This document shows, in pieces, positions 1 to 7,682 of a stretch of 64,000 nucleotides of DNA. Both the position numbers and the translations under genes were made by a program. Each line of letters begins with the position of its first letter. Position 1 is the stretch's first letter. The notes below the pieces were generated by a model that was not told the DNA's origin, did not search any database, and saw nothing but the letters and a program-made list of their open reading frames with translations. Source of the stretch: JAKALD01 sp963817785 (GTDB taxonomy: Bacteria; Pseudomonadota; Gammaproteobacteria; Burkholderiales; SG8-39); the NCBI GenBank assembly GCA_963817785.1, contig CAWFPL010000008.1, positions 1,612,001 through 1,676,000 of the forward strand, read 5' to 3'.

Positions 1-213
1 GTGGGGAACCTGCTCCGGCGGTACCAGCCGGTGCCGCTCGACCTTGCCGAGCGCCGCCCGCACCGCCGGCGACATCGCCGCGAACCCGGTCTCGAGGCGC
101 GTCTCGGCGTACAGCGCCTCGACTTCGGCGACCATGGCCGCGCGTTCGGCCGCGAAGTCGCGTGCACGGGCGGGAACGTCTGCCATGTCGAGCGCCGCGA
201 GCGCGGCGGTCAT
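1..213 (-). CDS. Partial PCMT-like methyltransferase (N-terminus only)
   Basis: The frame reads from an ATG at 213 off the left edge of the window, so only about 71 residues are visible. The N-terminus is an alpha-helical lead (MTAALAALDM) followed by a segment of the type AALGKVERHRLVPPE. That pattern resembles the start of protein-L-isoaspartate O-methyltransferase family proteins, where a helical lead ends in a short R-H-x-F/L-V-P motif before the SAM-binding domain. The catalytic domain lies outside the window, so the call rests on this short region. It sits 34 nt after the folE2 stop in the same direction and may share its transcript. Confidence 0.5.
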   Translation of the reverse strand, partial: MTAALAALDMADVPARARDFAAERAAMVAEVEALYAETRLETGFAAMSPAVRAALGKVERHRLVPPEQVPH

Positions 214-247
214 CCCGTTGCGCCACCTGCCGGACAGGGCCGCGCAC

Positions 248-1054
248 TCACTGCTTCGCGCTCTTGTCCTTCTCGATCATGGCGTAGGCGGAGTGATTGT
301 GGATCGACTCGAAGTTCTCCGACTCGACCACATACGCCTCGATGCGCTCGTCCAGGTTGAGCACCGCCGCCACGTCGCGCACCATGTCCTCGACGAACTT
401 CGGATTGTCGTAGGCGCGCTCGGTGACGTACTTTTCGTCCGGACGCTTGAGCAGCCCGTACAGCTCGCTCGAGGCCTGCCTTTCGACGAGGTCCACGATC
501 TCCTCGATCCAGACGAATGCATTCAGCCGCGCCGTGACCGTAACGTGCGAGCGCTGGTTGTGCGCCCCGCGCTCGGAAATCTTCTTGGAGCACGGGCACA
601 GGCTGGTCACCGGCACCAGCACCTTCAGCGTGAAGCTCTGCTGGCCCTTGCGGGCCGCGCCGATGAAGCTGACCTCGTAATCCATCAGGCTGCGAACGGC
701 CGACACCGGCGCCGCCTTCTCGATGAAATACGGGAAGCTCATCTCGATGTGGCCTTCCTCGGCCTCGAGCCGCTCGACCATCTCGCGCAGCATCACCTGG
801 AACGTCTCCACGGTGATCTCGCGCTCGTGCGCGCTGAGGATCTCCACGAAGCGCGACATGTGCGTGCCCTTGAAGTGATGCGGCAGACCCACGTACATGT
901 TGAAGCTGGCGATGGTGTGCTGCACGGCCCCCGAGCGCTCCTGGATCTTCATCGGGTGGCGGATCGCCTTGACGCCCACCTTGTCGATCGCGAGCCTGCG
1001 CGTGTCGGCGAAAGCCTGGACGTCCGGGATGTTGTACAGATCGCGCGATTTCAT
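248..1054 (-). CDS. folE2: GTP cyclohydrolase FolE2 (type IB)
   Basis: This 268-residue protein is the alternative GTP cyclohydrolase I, which converts GTP to 7,8-dihydroneopterin triphosphate for folate and queuosine-type pathways. The family hallmark is seen at residues 153-169, with CPCSKKIS followed by GAHNQRS. C153 matches the conserved metal-binding cysteine, and the early DKVGVKAIRHP block is also diagnostic. Length matches the family. I chose the ATG at 1054 because the upstream TTG (1075) adds residues not expected in the family, and an AAGG lies about 9 nt ahead of the ATG. The gene follows dxs after a 59-nt gap that holds a perfect TATAAT and a palindrome, so it probably has its own promoter. 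FolE2 enzymes work with metals other than zinc, and several are Zur-controlled. Confidence 0.95.
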   Translation of the reverse strand: MKSRDLYNIPDVQAFADTRRLAIDKVGVKAIRHPMKIQERSGAVQHTIASFNMYVGLPHHFKGTHMSRFVEILSAHEREITVETFQVMLREMVERLEAEEGHIEMSFPYFIEKAAPVSAVRSLMDYEVSFIGAARKGQQSFTLKVLVPVTSLCPCSKKISERGAHNQRSHVTVTARLNAFVWIEEIVDLVERQASSELYGLLKRPDEKYVTERAYDNPKFVEDMVRDVAAVLNLDERIEAYVVESENFESIHNHSAYAMIEKDKSAKQ

Positions 1055-1090
1055 GCGTAAGACCTTGCCCGTCAAGCGGGCATTGCGGAG

Positions 1091-1103
1091 GTCACATTAT
1101 AAC
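1091..1103 (-). promoter_or_regulatory. -10 element embedded in a Zur-box-like sequence upstream of folE2
   Basis: On the minus strand the sequence is GTTATAATGTGAC. It contains a perfect TATAAT (1096-1101) about 42 nt before the folE2 ATG. The 13-mer differs at only two positions from the core of the enterobacterial znu Zur operator as I recall it (GTTATAATATCAC). No convincing -35 was found at 16-18 nt. The -10 reading is the safer one; Zur control is inference. Confidence 0.4.
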
Positions 1104-1104
1104 T

Positions 1105-1121
1105 CCGAGTAAATTACTCGG
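1105..1121. repeat. 17-bp palindrome overlapping the dxs stop codon
   Basis: The sequence CCGAGTAA-A-TTACTCGG has two perfect 8-bp arms around one base and includes the dxs TAA (1114-1116). It lies just upstream of the folE2 -10 element. It could be an operator or a weak RNA hairpin at the end of dxs. No T-run follows, so it is not a typical intrinsic terminator. Confidence 0.5.
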
Positions 1122-2958
1122 ACATTACGGCGCGGACCGATTTCAATATGCCGTCGCGGTCCAGGCCGACCGAGGCGAGCAGCTTGGCGTGGTCCCCGTG
1201 GTCGACGAAGCGGTCCGGCAGGCCGAGCAGCAGCACGCGCCGCTCGAGCCCCAGGCCGGCGAGCGCCTCGCACACCGCGCTGCCGGCGCCGCCCATCACC
1301 GCGTGCTCCTCGAGCGTGACCAGCAGCTCGTGCGTCTCGGCGAGCCGCCTCACCAGCTCCAGGTCGAGCGGCTTGACGAAGCGCATGTTGGCCACGGTCG
1401 CGTCGAGCTCGTTCGCGGCCGCGAGCGCCGGCGCGAGCAGCGCGCCGAATGCGAGCAGGGCCACGCGCCGCCCCTGCCGGCGCAGCTCCCCCTTGCCCAC
1501 CGGCAGCGGGTGCAGTTCCAGGCCGGGCGCCACCCCGGGCCCCGCGCCGCGCGGATAGCGCACCGCCGCCGGCGCGCCGAGCTGGAACCCGGTCGTGAGC
1601 ATGCGCCGGCATTCCTCCTCGTCCGCAGGCGCCATCACCGTGAGGTTCGGTACGCAGCGCAAATACGCGAAATCGAAGGCGCCGTTGTGCGTCGCGCCGT
1701 CGCCGCCCACCAATCCGCCCCGGTCGAGCGCGAACAGCACCGGCAGATTCTGGATCGCGACGTCGTGGATCAGCTGGTCGTAGCCGCGCTGCAGGAACGT
1801 CGAGTAGATCGCCACCACCGGCCGCAGCCCCTCGCAGGCGAGCCCCGCGGCAAAGCTCACCGCGTGCTGCTCGGCGATGCCGACGTCGAAGTAGCGCGCC
1901 GGATAGGCCTCCGAGAATTCCACCATGCCCGAGCCCTCGCGCATCGCCGGCGTGATCGCCACCAGCCGCTCGTCGGCCGCCGCCGTGTCGCACAGCCAGT
2001 CGCCGAAGATCTGCGAATAGGTGGGTTTGGCGCCGGCGGACTTCTTGATGCCCTCCGCGAGGTCAAACTTGCCCGGCCCGTGGTAGAGGACCGGGTCGTC
2101 CTCCGCCAGCTTGTAGCCCTGGCCCTTGCGCGTCACCACGTGCAGGAACTGCGGTCCCTTGAGCTTCTTGATGTTGCCGAGCGTGGGAATGAGCGCGTCC
2201 AGGTCGTGGCCGTCGATCGGTCCGATGTAGTTGAAGCCGAACTCCTCGAACAGGGTCGAGGGCGTCACCATGCCCTTGAAGTGCTCCTCGGCGCGGCGCG
2301 CGAGCTCCCATACGCCGGGGACGCGCTTCAGCAGGTGCTCGCTGGCGCGCCGCGCGGTGCTGTAGATGCGGCCGGAGAGCAGTCGTGCCAGGTAGTTGGT
2401 GAGCGCGCCGACCGGCGGCGAGATCGACATCTCGTTGTCGTTGAGGATCACCAGCAGGTCGACGTCGGTCGCGCCGGCGTTGTTCATCGCCTCGAACGCC
2501 ATGCCGGCGGACATCGCGCCGTCCCCGATCACCGCGATGCAGCGGCGCTGCTCGCCCTTCATGCGTGCCGCGGTCGCCATGCCGAGCGCGGCCGAGATCG
2601 AAGTCGAGGAATGCGCGGTGCCGAAGGTGTCGTACGCCGACTCGCTGCGGCGCGGGAAACCGGAAATGCCGCCCAGCTGGCGCAGCGTCTTCATCGCCTC
2701 GCGCCGCCCGGTGAGGATCTTGTGCGGATAGGTTTGGTGCCCGACGTCCCAGACGATGCGATCCTCGGGCGTGTCGAACACGTAGTGCAGCGCGATCGTG
2801 AGCTCGATCGTGCCCAGGTTGGACGACAGGTGGCCGCCGGTTTTCGACACCGAGTCGAGCACAAACGCGCGCAGCTCGTCGGCGAGCTGCTTGAGCTGCC
2901 GGCGCTCGAGCTGGCGCAACTCGGGCGGATTGTCGATCGTCTGCAGCAGCTCGTACAT
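1114..2958 (-). CDS. dxs: 1-deoxy-D-xylulose-5-phosphate synthase
   Basis: Dxs condenses pyruvate and glyceraldehyde-3-phosphate to DXP, the first step of the MEP isoprenoid pathway, using thiamine diphosphate. The 614-residue product has the whole family layout: the N-terminal HLSSNLG and DVGHQTYPHK histidine blocks (about residues 43-80), the GDGAMSAGMAFEAMNNAG thiamine-binding motif (from about 145), a central VGIAEQHAV segment carrying the catalytic glutamate, and a transketolase C-terminal domain. An alternative ATG at 3051 overlaps the ispA stop (TGATG) and would add 31 residues. I chose 2958 because MYELLQTIDNPPELR matches the usual start of proteobacterial Dxs. It follows ispA and xseB in one minus-strand operon, so prenyl precursor supply and chain elongation are linked. 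Confidence 0.97.
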   Translation of the reverse strand: MYELLQTIDNPPELRQLERRQLKQLADELRAFVLDSVSKTGGHLSSNLGTIELTIALHYVFDTPEDRIVWDVGHQTYPHKILTGRREAMKTLRQLGGISGFPRRSESAYDTFGTAHSSTSISAALGMATAARMKGEQRRCIAVIGDGAMSAGMAFEAMNNAGATDVDLLVILNDNEMSISPPVGALTNYLARLLSGRIYSTARRASEHLLKRVPGVWELARRAEEHFKGMVTPSTLFEEFGFNYIGPIDGHDLDALIPTLGNIKKLKGPQFLHVVTRKGQGYKLAEDDPVLYHGPGKFDLAEGIKKSAGAKPTYSQIFGDWLCDTAAADERLVAITPAMREGSGMVEFSEAYPARYFDVGIAEQHAVSFAAGLACEGLRPVVAIYSTFLQRGYDQLIHDVAIQNLPVLFALDRGGLVGGDGATHNGAFDFAYLRCVPNLTVMAPADEEECRRMLTTGFQLGAPAAVRYPRGAGPGVAPGLELHPLPVGKGELRRQGRRVALLAFGALLAPALAAANELDATVANMRFVKPLDLELVRRLAETHELLVTLEEHAVMGGAGSAVCEALAGLGLERRVLLLGLPDRFVDHGDHAKLLASVGLDRDGILKSVRAVMSE

Positions 2959-3050
2959 CAGCGGATTGTAGTCCTGCCGTCGCGCCTCGCCGCCCTGCGG
3001 CTCGTCGTCGCCGCGCGGCAGCTCCGCCGGAATTCCGCTGATCACCCGCA

Positions 3051-3920
3051 TCAGAACTTTCTCAGGACGATGAAATCGGCCAGCTGACGCAGTCGCAGGG
3101 CCGGCTCGCCGAAACCTTCCAGTGACGCGTGCGCGTCGCGGCGCAGCTCGTCGGCAAGCTCCCGCGCGCGCGCCAGGCCCAGCAGCGAGACGTAGGTCGG
3201 CTTGCCCTGCCTGGCGTCCTTGCCGGCGGTCTTGCCGAGCGTCGCGCTGTTCGCCTCGCAGTCGAGCACGTCGTCGACCACCTGGAACGCGAGGCCGACG
3301 CACTTGGCATAGCGATCGAGCCGATCGGCCTGCTCGCCGCCGAGCGGCTTGCCGCACAGCGCACCCAGCGCCACCGCCGCGCGGATCAGCGCCCCGGTCT
3401 TGAGGATATGCATGTACTCGAGCTCCGGCAGGGTCAACGAGTTTCCGGTCGCCTGCAGGTCGATGGCCTGGCCGCCCGCCATGCCGCGCGAGCCTGCGGC
3501 CACGGCGAGGTTCCTCACCATCTCGAGCTGGGTTTGCGCGTCCCGGGCGAGCGGCCGCTCGGCGAGCAGCTGAAACGCGAGCGCCTGCAGCGCGTCGCCC
3601 ACCAGCAGCGCGGTAGCCTGGTCATATTCGACGTGCACCGTCGGCTTGCCGCGCCGCAGCGGGTCGTCGTCCATGCATGGCATGTCGTCGTGCACCAGCG
3701 AGTAGGCATGAATCATCTCCACCACCGCCGCGGCCACCTCGAGCCGCTCGGACGCCGCTCCGGAGAGCTCTCCGGCCGCGAAGCACAGCAGCGGTCGCAC
3801 CCGCTTGCCTCCCTCCAGCGTCGCGTACCGCATCGCCTCGTGCAGTCGCGCGGGCGCGAGCTCCGCGCCCGGCAGCAGACGGCCCAGCGCCGATTCCATG
3901 CGCTCCTGGATGGCCCCCAT
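3051..3920 (-). CDS. ispA: Farnesyl diphosphate synthase (short-chain polyprenyl synthase)
   Basis: This 289-residue enzyme condenses IPP with DMAPP and GPP to give farnesyl diphosphate. The first aspartate-rich motif DDMPCMD is at residues 78-84 and the second DDVLD at 216-220. The GGKRVRP block is near residue 37 and the family K-T-G-A-L-I segment near 174. An ATG at 3920 with GAGGG just upstream is the natural start, and length fits bacterial IspA. It sits 19 nt after xseB, and its stop overlaps the possible upstream ATG of dxs, so the three genes are almost certainly cotranscribed. Confidence 0.96.
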   Translation of the reverse strand: MGAIQERMESALGRLLPGAELAPARLHEAMRYATLEGGKRVRPLLCFAAGELSGAASERLEVAAAVVEMIHAYSLVHDDMPCMDDDPLRRGKPTVHVEYDQATALLVGDALQALAFQLLAERPLARDAQTQLEMVRNLAVAAGSRGMAGGQAIDLQATGNSLTLPELEYMHILKTGALIRAAVALGALCGKPLGGEQADRLDRYAKCVGLAFQVVDDVLDCEANSATLGKTAGKDARQGKPTYVSLLGLARARELADELRRDAHASLEGFGEPALRLRQLADFIVLRKF

Positions 3921-3939
3921 CCAGCCCTCAAAATGAGAC

Positions 3940-4218
3940 TCAGTCGTCGGCACCAGGTTCCGGCCTGAGCTGCGCAAGCGGCTTGAGAACCTCGCCCTCG
4001 AGCACCTTGACCTGCTGCTGCGCGGCCTCCAGCCGCCGCTGGCAGAGCTTGGCGAGTTGCAGGCCGCGCTGGTGCGCAGCAAGCGCCTGCTCCAGCGACA
4101 GGTTGCCGCTCTCCATCTGTGCGACGATGCTCTCCAGCTCCGCAAGCGCGCTCTCGAAGCTCGGCTCGGAAACGCTCTGAGCGTCGCTCTGGGAACTTTG
4201 GCGCGGGGACTTGCTCAT
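3940..4218 (-). CDS. xseB: Exodeoxyribonuclease VII small subunit
   Basis: This 92-residue protein is the small subunit of exonuclease VII, which degrades single-stranded DNA from both ends together with XseA (encoded at 26.9 kb). The family core is seen as SFESALAELESIVAQMESG followed by LSLEQALAAHQRG and LAKLCQRRLEAAQQQV, a helical hairpin. A Ser/Gln-rich head of about 18 residues precedes it. It is the first gene of the xseB-ispA-dxs operon and is divergent from the Rieske gene, with 87 bp between the two starts for both promoters. Confidence 0.94.
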   Translation of the reverse strand: MSKSPRQSSQSDAQSVSEPSFESALAELESIVAQMESGNLSLEQALAAHQRGLQLAKLCQRRLEAAQQQVKVLEGEVLKPLAQLRPEPGADD

Positions 4219-4305
4219 AGGGGGACTTTGGCCGGATGCCTGCTTTTCGGCGCAACCTCGGCCGCGGTAGAATTTTACGTTTTTTTGGCGCCCCTTGGAG
4301 CCCCG

Positions 4306-5418
4306 ATGTCGGACCTTGCCATCCCGCAGCACCTGAAACCGGCCAATGCCCAGCTGCCGGTTTCCTGGTACTTCGATCCGGAGATCTTCGCCCTCGAGAA
4401 GAAGCGGCTGTTCGACGCGGCGGCGGGGTACGTCGGCCACGAGCTGATGGTCCCCAACGCGGGTGACTACCATACCCTCGCCTGGCTCGACCATGCCAGG
4501 GTGCTGGTCAGGAACGCCTCCGGCGTCGAGCTGCTGTCCAACGTGTGCCGCCACCGGCAGGCGATCATGCTGGAAGGGCGCGGCAATACGCAGAACATCG
4601 TCTGCCCGCTGCACCGCTGGACGTACGACCTGAGAGGCGAGCTTCTCGGAGCGCCGCACTTCGCCGAGACGCCATGCCGCAACCTGGGCGCGCAACGGCT
4701 CTCGAGTTGGAACGGGCTGCTGTTCGCCGGCCCGCGCGACCCCCATCAGGACCTGGCCGGCGTCTCGCTCGCCGGCGACTTCGACTTCTCCGGCTACGTG
4801 CTCGACCGGGTGATGGTCGAGGACTACGCCTGCAACTGGAAGACCTTCATCGAGGTATACCTCGAGGTCTACCACGTCGAGCCATTCCACCCCGGTCTGT
4901 CGAACTTCACCGACTGCAACAACTTCAGCGTCGAGTACGGCGACAACTGGTCGCTGCAGATCGTGGCCGCGAAGGCGGGGCTCACCAGGCCCGGCACCCC
5001 GGTCTACAGGCGCTGGCACGAGGCCTGCCTGAAGTATCTCGACGGCCGCGAGCCCAGGCGCGGGGCACTGTGGATGACGTACTTTCCCGGCATCATGCTC
5101 GAGTGGTATCCGCACGTGCTGGTGGTCTCGCACCTGATCCCGCGCTCGCCGACGCTCACCACCAACGTGGTCGAGTTCTACTATCCGGAGGACATCGCGC
5201 TGTTCGAGCGCGAGTTCGTCGAGGCCGAGCAGGCGGCCTACGCCGAGACCGCCGCCGAGGACGGCGACCTGTGCCTGCGCATGGACCGCGGCCGCCGCGC
5301 GCTGTGGGAGCAGGGCCTGAACGACGCCGGCCCCTACCAGTCGCCGATGGAAGACGCGATGCTGCACTTCCACGAGTGGGTGCGCCGCGAACTCCGCATG
5401 CCCGCCGAGCGCGGCTGA
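4306..5418 (+). CDS. Rieske-type aromatic ring-hydroxylating oxygenase, alpha subunit-like
   Basis: This 370-residue protein has an N-terminal Rieske [2Fe-2S] domain with ligands C81-x-H83 and C100-x2-H103. A C-terminal catalytic (SRPBCC-type) domain follows, with a YHVEPFHPGL segment typical of the mononuclear-iron histidines. The family hydroxylates or demethylates small organic substrates; nothing here identifies the substrate. There is no neighbouring beta subunit, ferredoxin or reductase gene, so electrons must come from elsewhere. Start at 4306 precedes the family-like MSDLAIPQHL. A sulfurtransferase gene follows after 20 nt in the same direction. Confidence 0.85.
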   Translation: MSDLAIPQHLKPANAQLPVSWYFDPEIFALEKKRLFDAAAGYVGHELMVPNAGDYHTLAWLDHARVLVRNASGVELLSNVCRHRQAIMLEGRGNTQNIVCPLHRWTYDLRGELLGAPHFAETPCRNLGAQRLSSWNGLLFAGPRDPHQDLAGVSLAGDFDFSGYVLDRVMVEDYACNWKTFIEVYLEVYHVEPFHPGLSNFTDCNNFSVEYGDNWSLQIVAAKAGLTRPGTPVYRRWHEACLKYLDGREPRRGALWMTYFPGIMLEWYPHVLVVSHLIPRSPTLTTNVVEFYYPEDIALFEREFVEAEQAAYAETAAEDGDLCLRMDRGRRALWEQGLNDAGPYQSPMEDAMLHFHEWVRRELRMPAERG

Positions 5419-5438
5419 GCGGCGCGCGCGGCAGGCCG

Positions 5439-6290
5439 ATGACATACCGCACCCTCGTCGATGGCGACACGGTCGCGCGCCGCCTCGCGGATCCGGCCTG
5501 GCGGTTGTTCGACTGCCGTCACGACCTCGCCAAGCCCGAGCTCGGCGCGCGGCAATACGCCGCAGCGCACCTTCCCGGCGCGCTGTTCGCAGACCTCGAT
5601 CATGATCTGTCGGCACCTGCAACCGGCAGCAGCGGCCGCCATCCGCTGCCCGAAGCGAACGCCTTCATCGCCTGGCTCGGCACACGGGGCCTGAAGGCCG
5701 GCGACCAGGTCGTCGCCTACGATGCCGGCAGCGGCAGCATGGCGTCGCGCCTGTGGTCGATGCTGCGCTGGATCGGACACGACGCGGTGGCGGTGCTCGA
5801 CGGCGGCATGGTGCAATGGCTGCGCGAAGGCCGCCCGGTCACCACCGAGGTGCCGGCGGTCGCACCGACCGTTTACCGGGGAAGGCCGCAGGATGCCCTG
5901 CAGGCCGACGCCGCATTCGTGGCGCAGCATCTGGGACACGCCGACGTCCTGCTGCTCGACGCGCGCGCGCCGGAGCGCTTTCGCGGCGAAGCCGAGCCGA
6001 TCGACCCGGTGGCCGGGCGCATCCCGGGCGCACACAACCGCTTCTGCAACGAGAACCTGGCCGCGAACGGCTGCTTCAAGAGCGCGGACCAGCTGCGCCG
6101 GGAATATGCAGCTGCGCTCGCGGGACGCGAGCCCACCGAGGTCGTGCACTACTGCGGTTCAGGTGTGGCCGCCTGCCACAATCAGCTCGCCATGGAGATC
6201 GCCGGCCTGTCCGGGTCCCGCGTGTACACGGGCTCCTGGAGCGAGTGGATCGCGGATCCGCGTAGGCCGCGCCTGCGCGACCGCGGCTGA
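5439..6290 (+). CDS. sseA: Sulfurtransferase, two rhodanese domains (SseA-like)
   Basis: The 283-residue product has a catalytically silent N-terminal rhodanese fold (YDAGSGSMASRL where the active loop would be) and an active C-terminal one with the loop CGSGVAA near residue 246. The loop CGSGxxA is typical of 3-mercaptopyruvate sulfurtransferases, while thiosulfate rhodaneses usually carry CRxGx(R/T). It would move sulfane sulfur to cyanide or thiols in the cytoplasm. The gene lies 20 nt after the Rieske protein and is probably cotranscribed. The substrate preference is inferred from the loop only. Confidence 0.85.
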   Translation: MTYRTLVDGDTVARRLADPAWRLFDCRHDLAKPELGARQYAAAHLPGALFADLDHDLSAPATGSSGRHPLPEANAFIAWLGTRGLKAGDQVVAYDAGSGSMASRLWSMLRWIGHDAVAVLDGGMVQWLREGRPVTTEVPAVAPTVYRGRPQDALQADAAFVAQHLGHADVLLLDARAPERFRGEAEPIDPVAGRIPGAHNRFCNENLAANGCFKSADQLRREYAAALAGREPTEVVHYCGSGVAACHNQLAMEIAGLSGSRVYTGSWSEWIADPRRPRLRDRG

Positions 6291-6350
6291 GGCCGTTCGT
6301 CCCGCGCGCCGTCCGAACGGCGGTAAGCAAGCGGGGCCAGAGGCGCACCC

Positions 6351-6725
6351 ATGCTCAGGTACGCCGCCGACGCGCTGCTCGTCGTCCACTTCCTCGTCGC
6401 CGCGTTCATCGTCGGCGGCCTGGTCCTGGTCTGGGTCGGACGCCTTCGCGGCTGGCGCTGGATCCGCGCCCGCGCGTTCCGTCTGGCGCACGTGGCGGCG
6501 ACGGCCTACGTCGCGCTCGAGACGCTGGCCGGCTACGCCTGTCCGCTGACGATCTGGGAGGACATGCTGCGCGGCACCGTGCAGCCGGAATCCTTCATCG
6601 GCCGCTGGTTGCACCGCGTGCTGTTCTACAGCTTCCCCGAATGGGTCTTTGCGCTTGTCTACGCGCTGTGGGCGCTGGCCGCAGTCGCGACGCTCTGGCT
6701 CGTGCCGCCGAAGCCGCGCCGCTGA
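6351..6725 (+). CDS. DUF2784-type small membrane protein
   Basis: This 124-residue protein has four predicted membrane helices: about residues 5-30, 45-65, 88-100 and 100-118. The pattern (VVHFLVAAFIVGG, then a central CPLTIWED segment, then FYSFPEWVFALVY) matches DUF2784 proteins, which have no known function. An AGAGG lies ahead of the ATG. Its last 67 bp overlap, tail to tail, the 3' end of the hydrolase on the other strand, which is unusual in this window. Confidence 0.75.
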   Translation: MLRYAADALLVVHFLVAAFIVGGLVLVWVGRLRGWRWIRARAFRLAHVAATAYVALETLAGYACPLTIWEDMLRGTVQPESFIGRWLHRVLFYSFPEWVFALVYALWALAAVATLWLVPPKPRR

Positions 6726-7654
6726 AGCCAGCCGAACAACTCGACGAAAACGCGCTCGCGCACCTCGCGGCGCGAAAGCACGAGGTCGTGCAGTCCGCCC
6801 GGGATCTCGCACAGCGTCACGTCGCTGCCCAGCCCCGGGCTCCAGCGCTTGATGTCCTCGACGTCGAGCACGGTGTCGGCGCTCATCAGGCTGTCTTTCC
6901 ACTCGCGCCCGAACTCGGAGCGGTCCGAGTACATGGCGAGCACCGGGCAGGTGATCGCCAGGCCTGCGTGCACTCTCGCGTGTGCGCGGCGGATCGCCGC
7001 CAGCCAGCCGAAATAGGTCGGGAAGCCCTGCATCGGCTTCAAGCGCAGGTCGAAGTCCCATTCGCCATGCTGGCTCTTGTGCAGGCTCATGGGATAGAAC
7101 GGGCTCAGCCTGTTGGGATTGTTGAGGAACGGAAACAGGCGGCCCAGTGCCGCCGCCAGGGCGAGCTGCGGCCGCACTGACGCAGGCACGTAGAAATCGA
7201 AAAACGGGCTGTTCAGCCACAGCGCGCCGACGCGCCCCCGCGCGTCGCCTTCGTGCGCGTAGAGCGAAACAAGCAGGCCCCCGGTCGAATGCCCGGCGAG
7301 CAGCAGCGGCGCATCGCCCTGCTCCCCGGAAATGATCCCGATTGCGCGCGTAAGCTCGGCGTAGTACTCGGACAGGTCGTTGCAGAAGCAGGGATGCTGA
7401 CGCGCGAGCAGCGAGCGACCGTGCTTTCTCAGGTCGAGCGCGTAGAAGGCGTAGCCCTCGGCCGCAAAGCGCTCCGCCATCTCCGACTGGAAGAAATAGT
7501 CGACGAAGCCGTGGATGTACAGCACCGCCCTGTCGCGCCGCGGGCCGGGCAAGCGGACCAGGGTCGCTGCCACCGGGCCGTCGTAATCGGGCGGAAATTC
7601 GAGCCGCCGCTGCACGAAGCCGGCAAGCAACGTATCCGGTTGCCAGTCACTCAT
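6659..7654 (-). CDS. Alpha/beta hydrolase, serine aminopeptidase/monoacylglycerol lipase-like
   Basis: The 331-residue protein is an alpha/beta hydrolase. The oxyanion segment VLYIHGFVDYF is near residue 45, the nucleophile elbow GHSTGG has the catalytic serine at 123, the acid is probably in AMYSDRSEFG, and the histidine is in PGGLHDLVLS near 300. It resembles the S33/Hydrolase_4 group, which includes lysophospholipases and monoacylglycerol lipases. There is no signal peptide, so it is probably cytoplasmic. Its C-terminal tail (about 22 residues) is encoded in the overlap with the DUF2784 gene. It is followed on the minus strand by no related gene. Confidence 0.85.
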   Translation of the reverse strand: MSDWQPDTLLAGFVQRRLEFPPDYDGPVAATLVRLPGPRRDRAVLYIHGFVDYFFQSEMAERFAAEGYAFYALDLRKHGRSLLARQHPCFCNDLSEYYAELTRAIGIISGEQGDAPLLLAGHSTGGLLVSLYAHEGDARGRVGALWLNSPFFDFYVPASVRPQLALAAALGRLFPFLNNPNRLSPFYPMSLHKSQHGEWDFDLRLKPMQGFPTYFGWLAAIRRAHARVHAGLAITCPVLAMYSDRSEFGREWKDSLMSADTVLDVEDIKRWSPGLGSDVTLCEIPGGLHDLVLSRREVRERVFVELFGWLQRRGFGGTSQSVATAASAHSA

Positions 7655-7682
7655 GGTGCGCAGTTTACGATGGCGCCTGAGC

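Noticed and set aside
1189..3087. Long plus-strand open frame (632 codons) over dxs
   Set aside because: It lies antisense to a complete, highly recognisable dxs. High GC keeps the opposite frames open, and its product is low-complexity (Arg/His/Ala rich).
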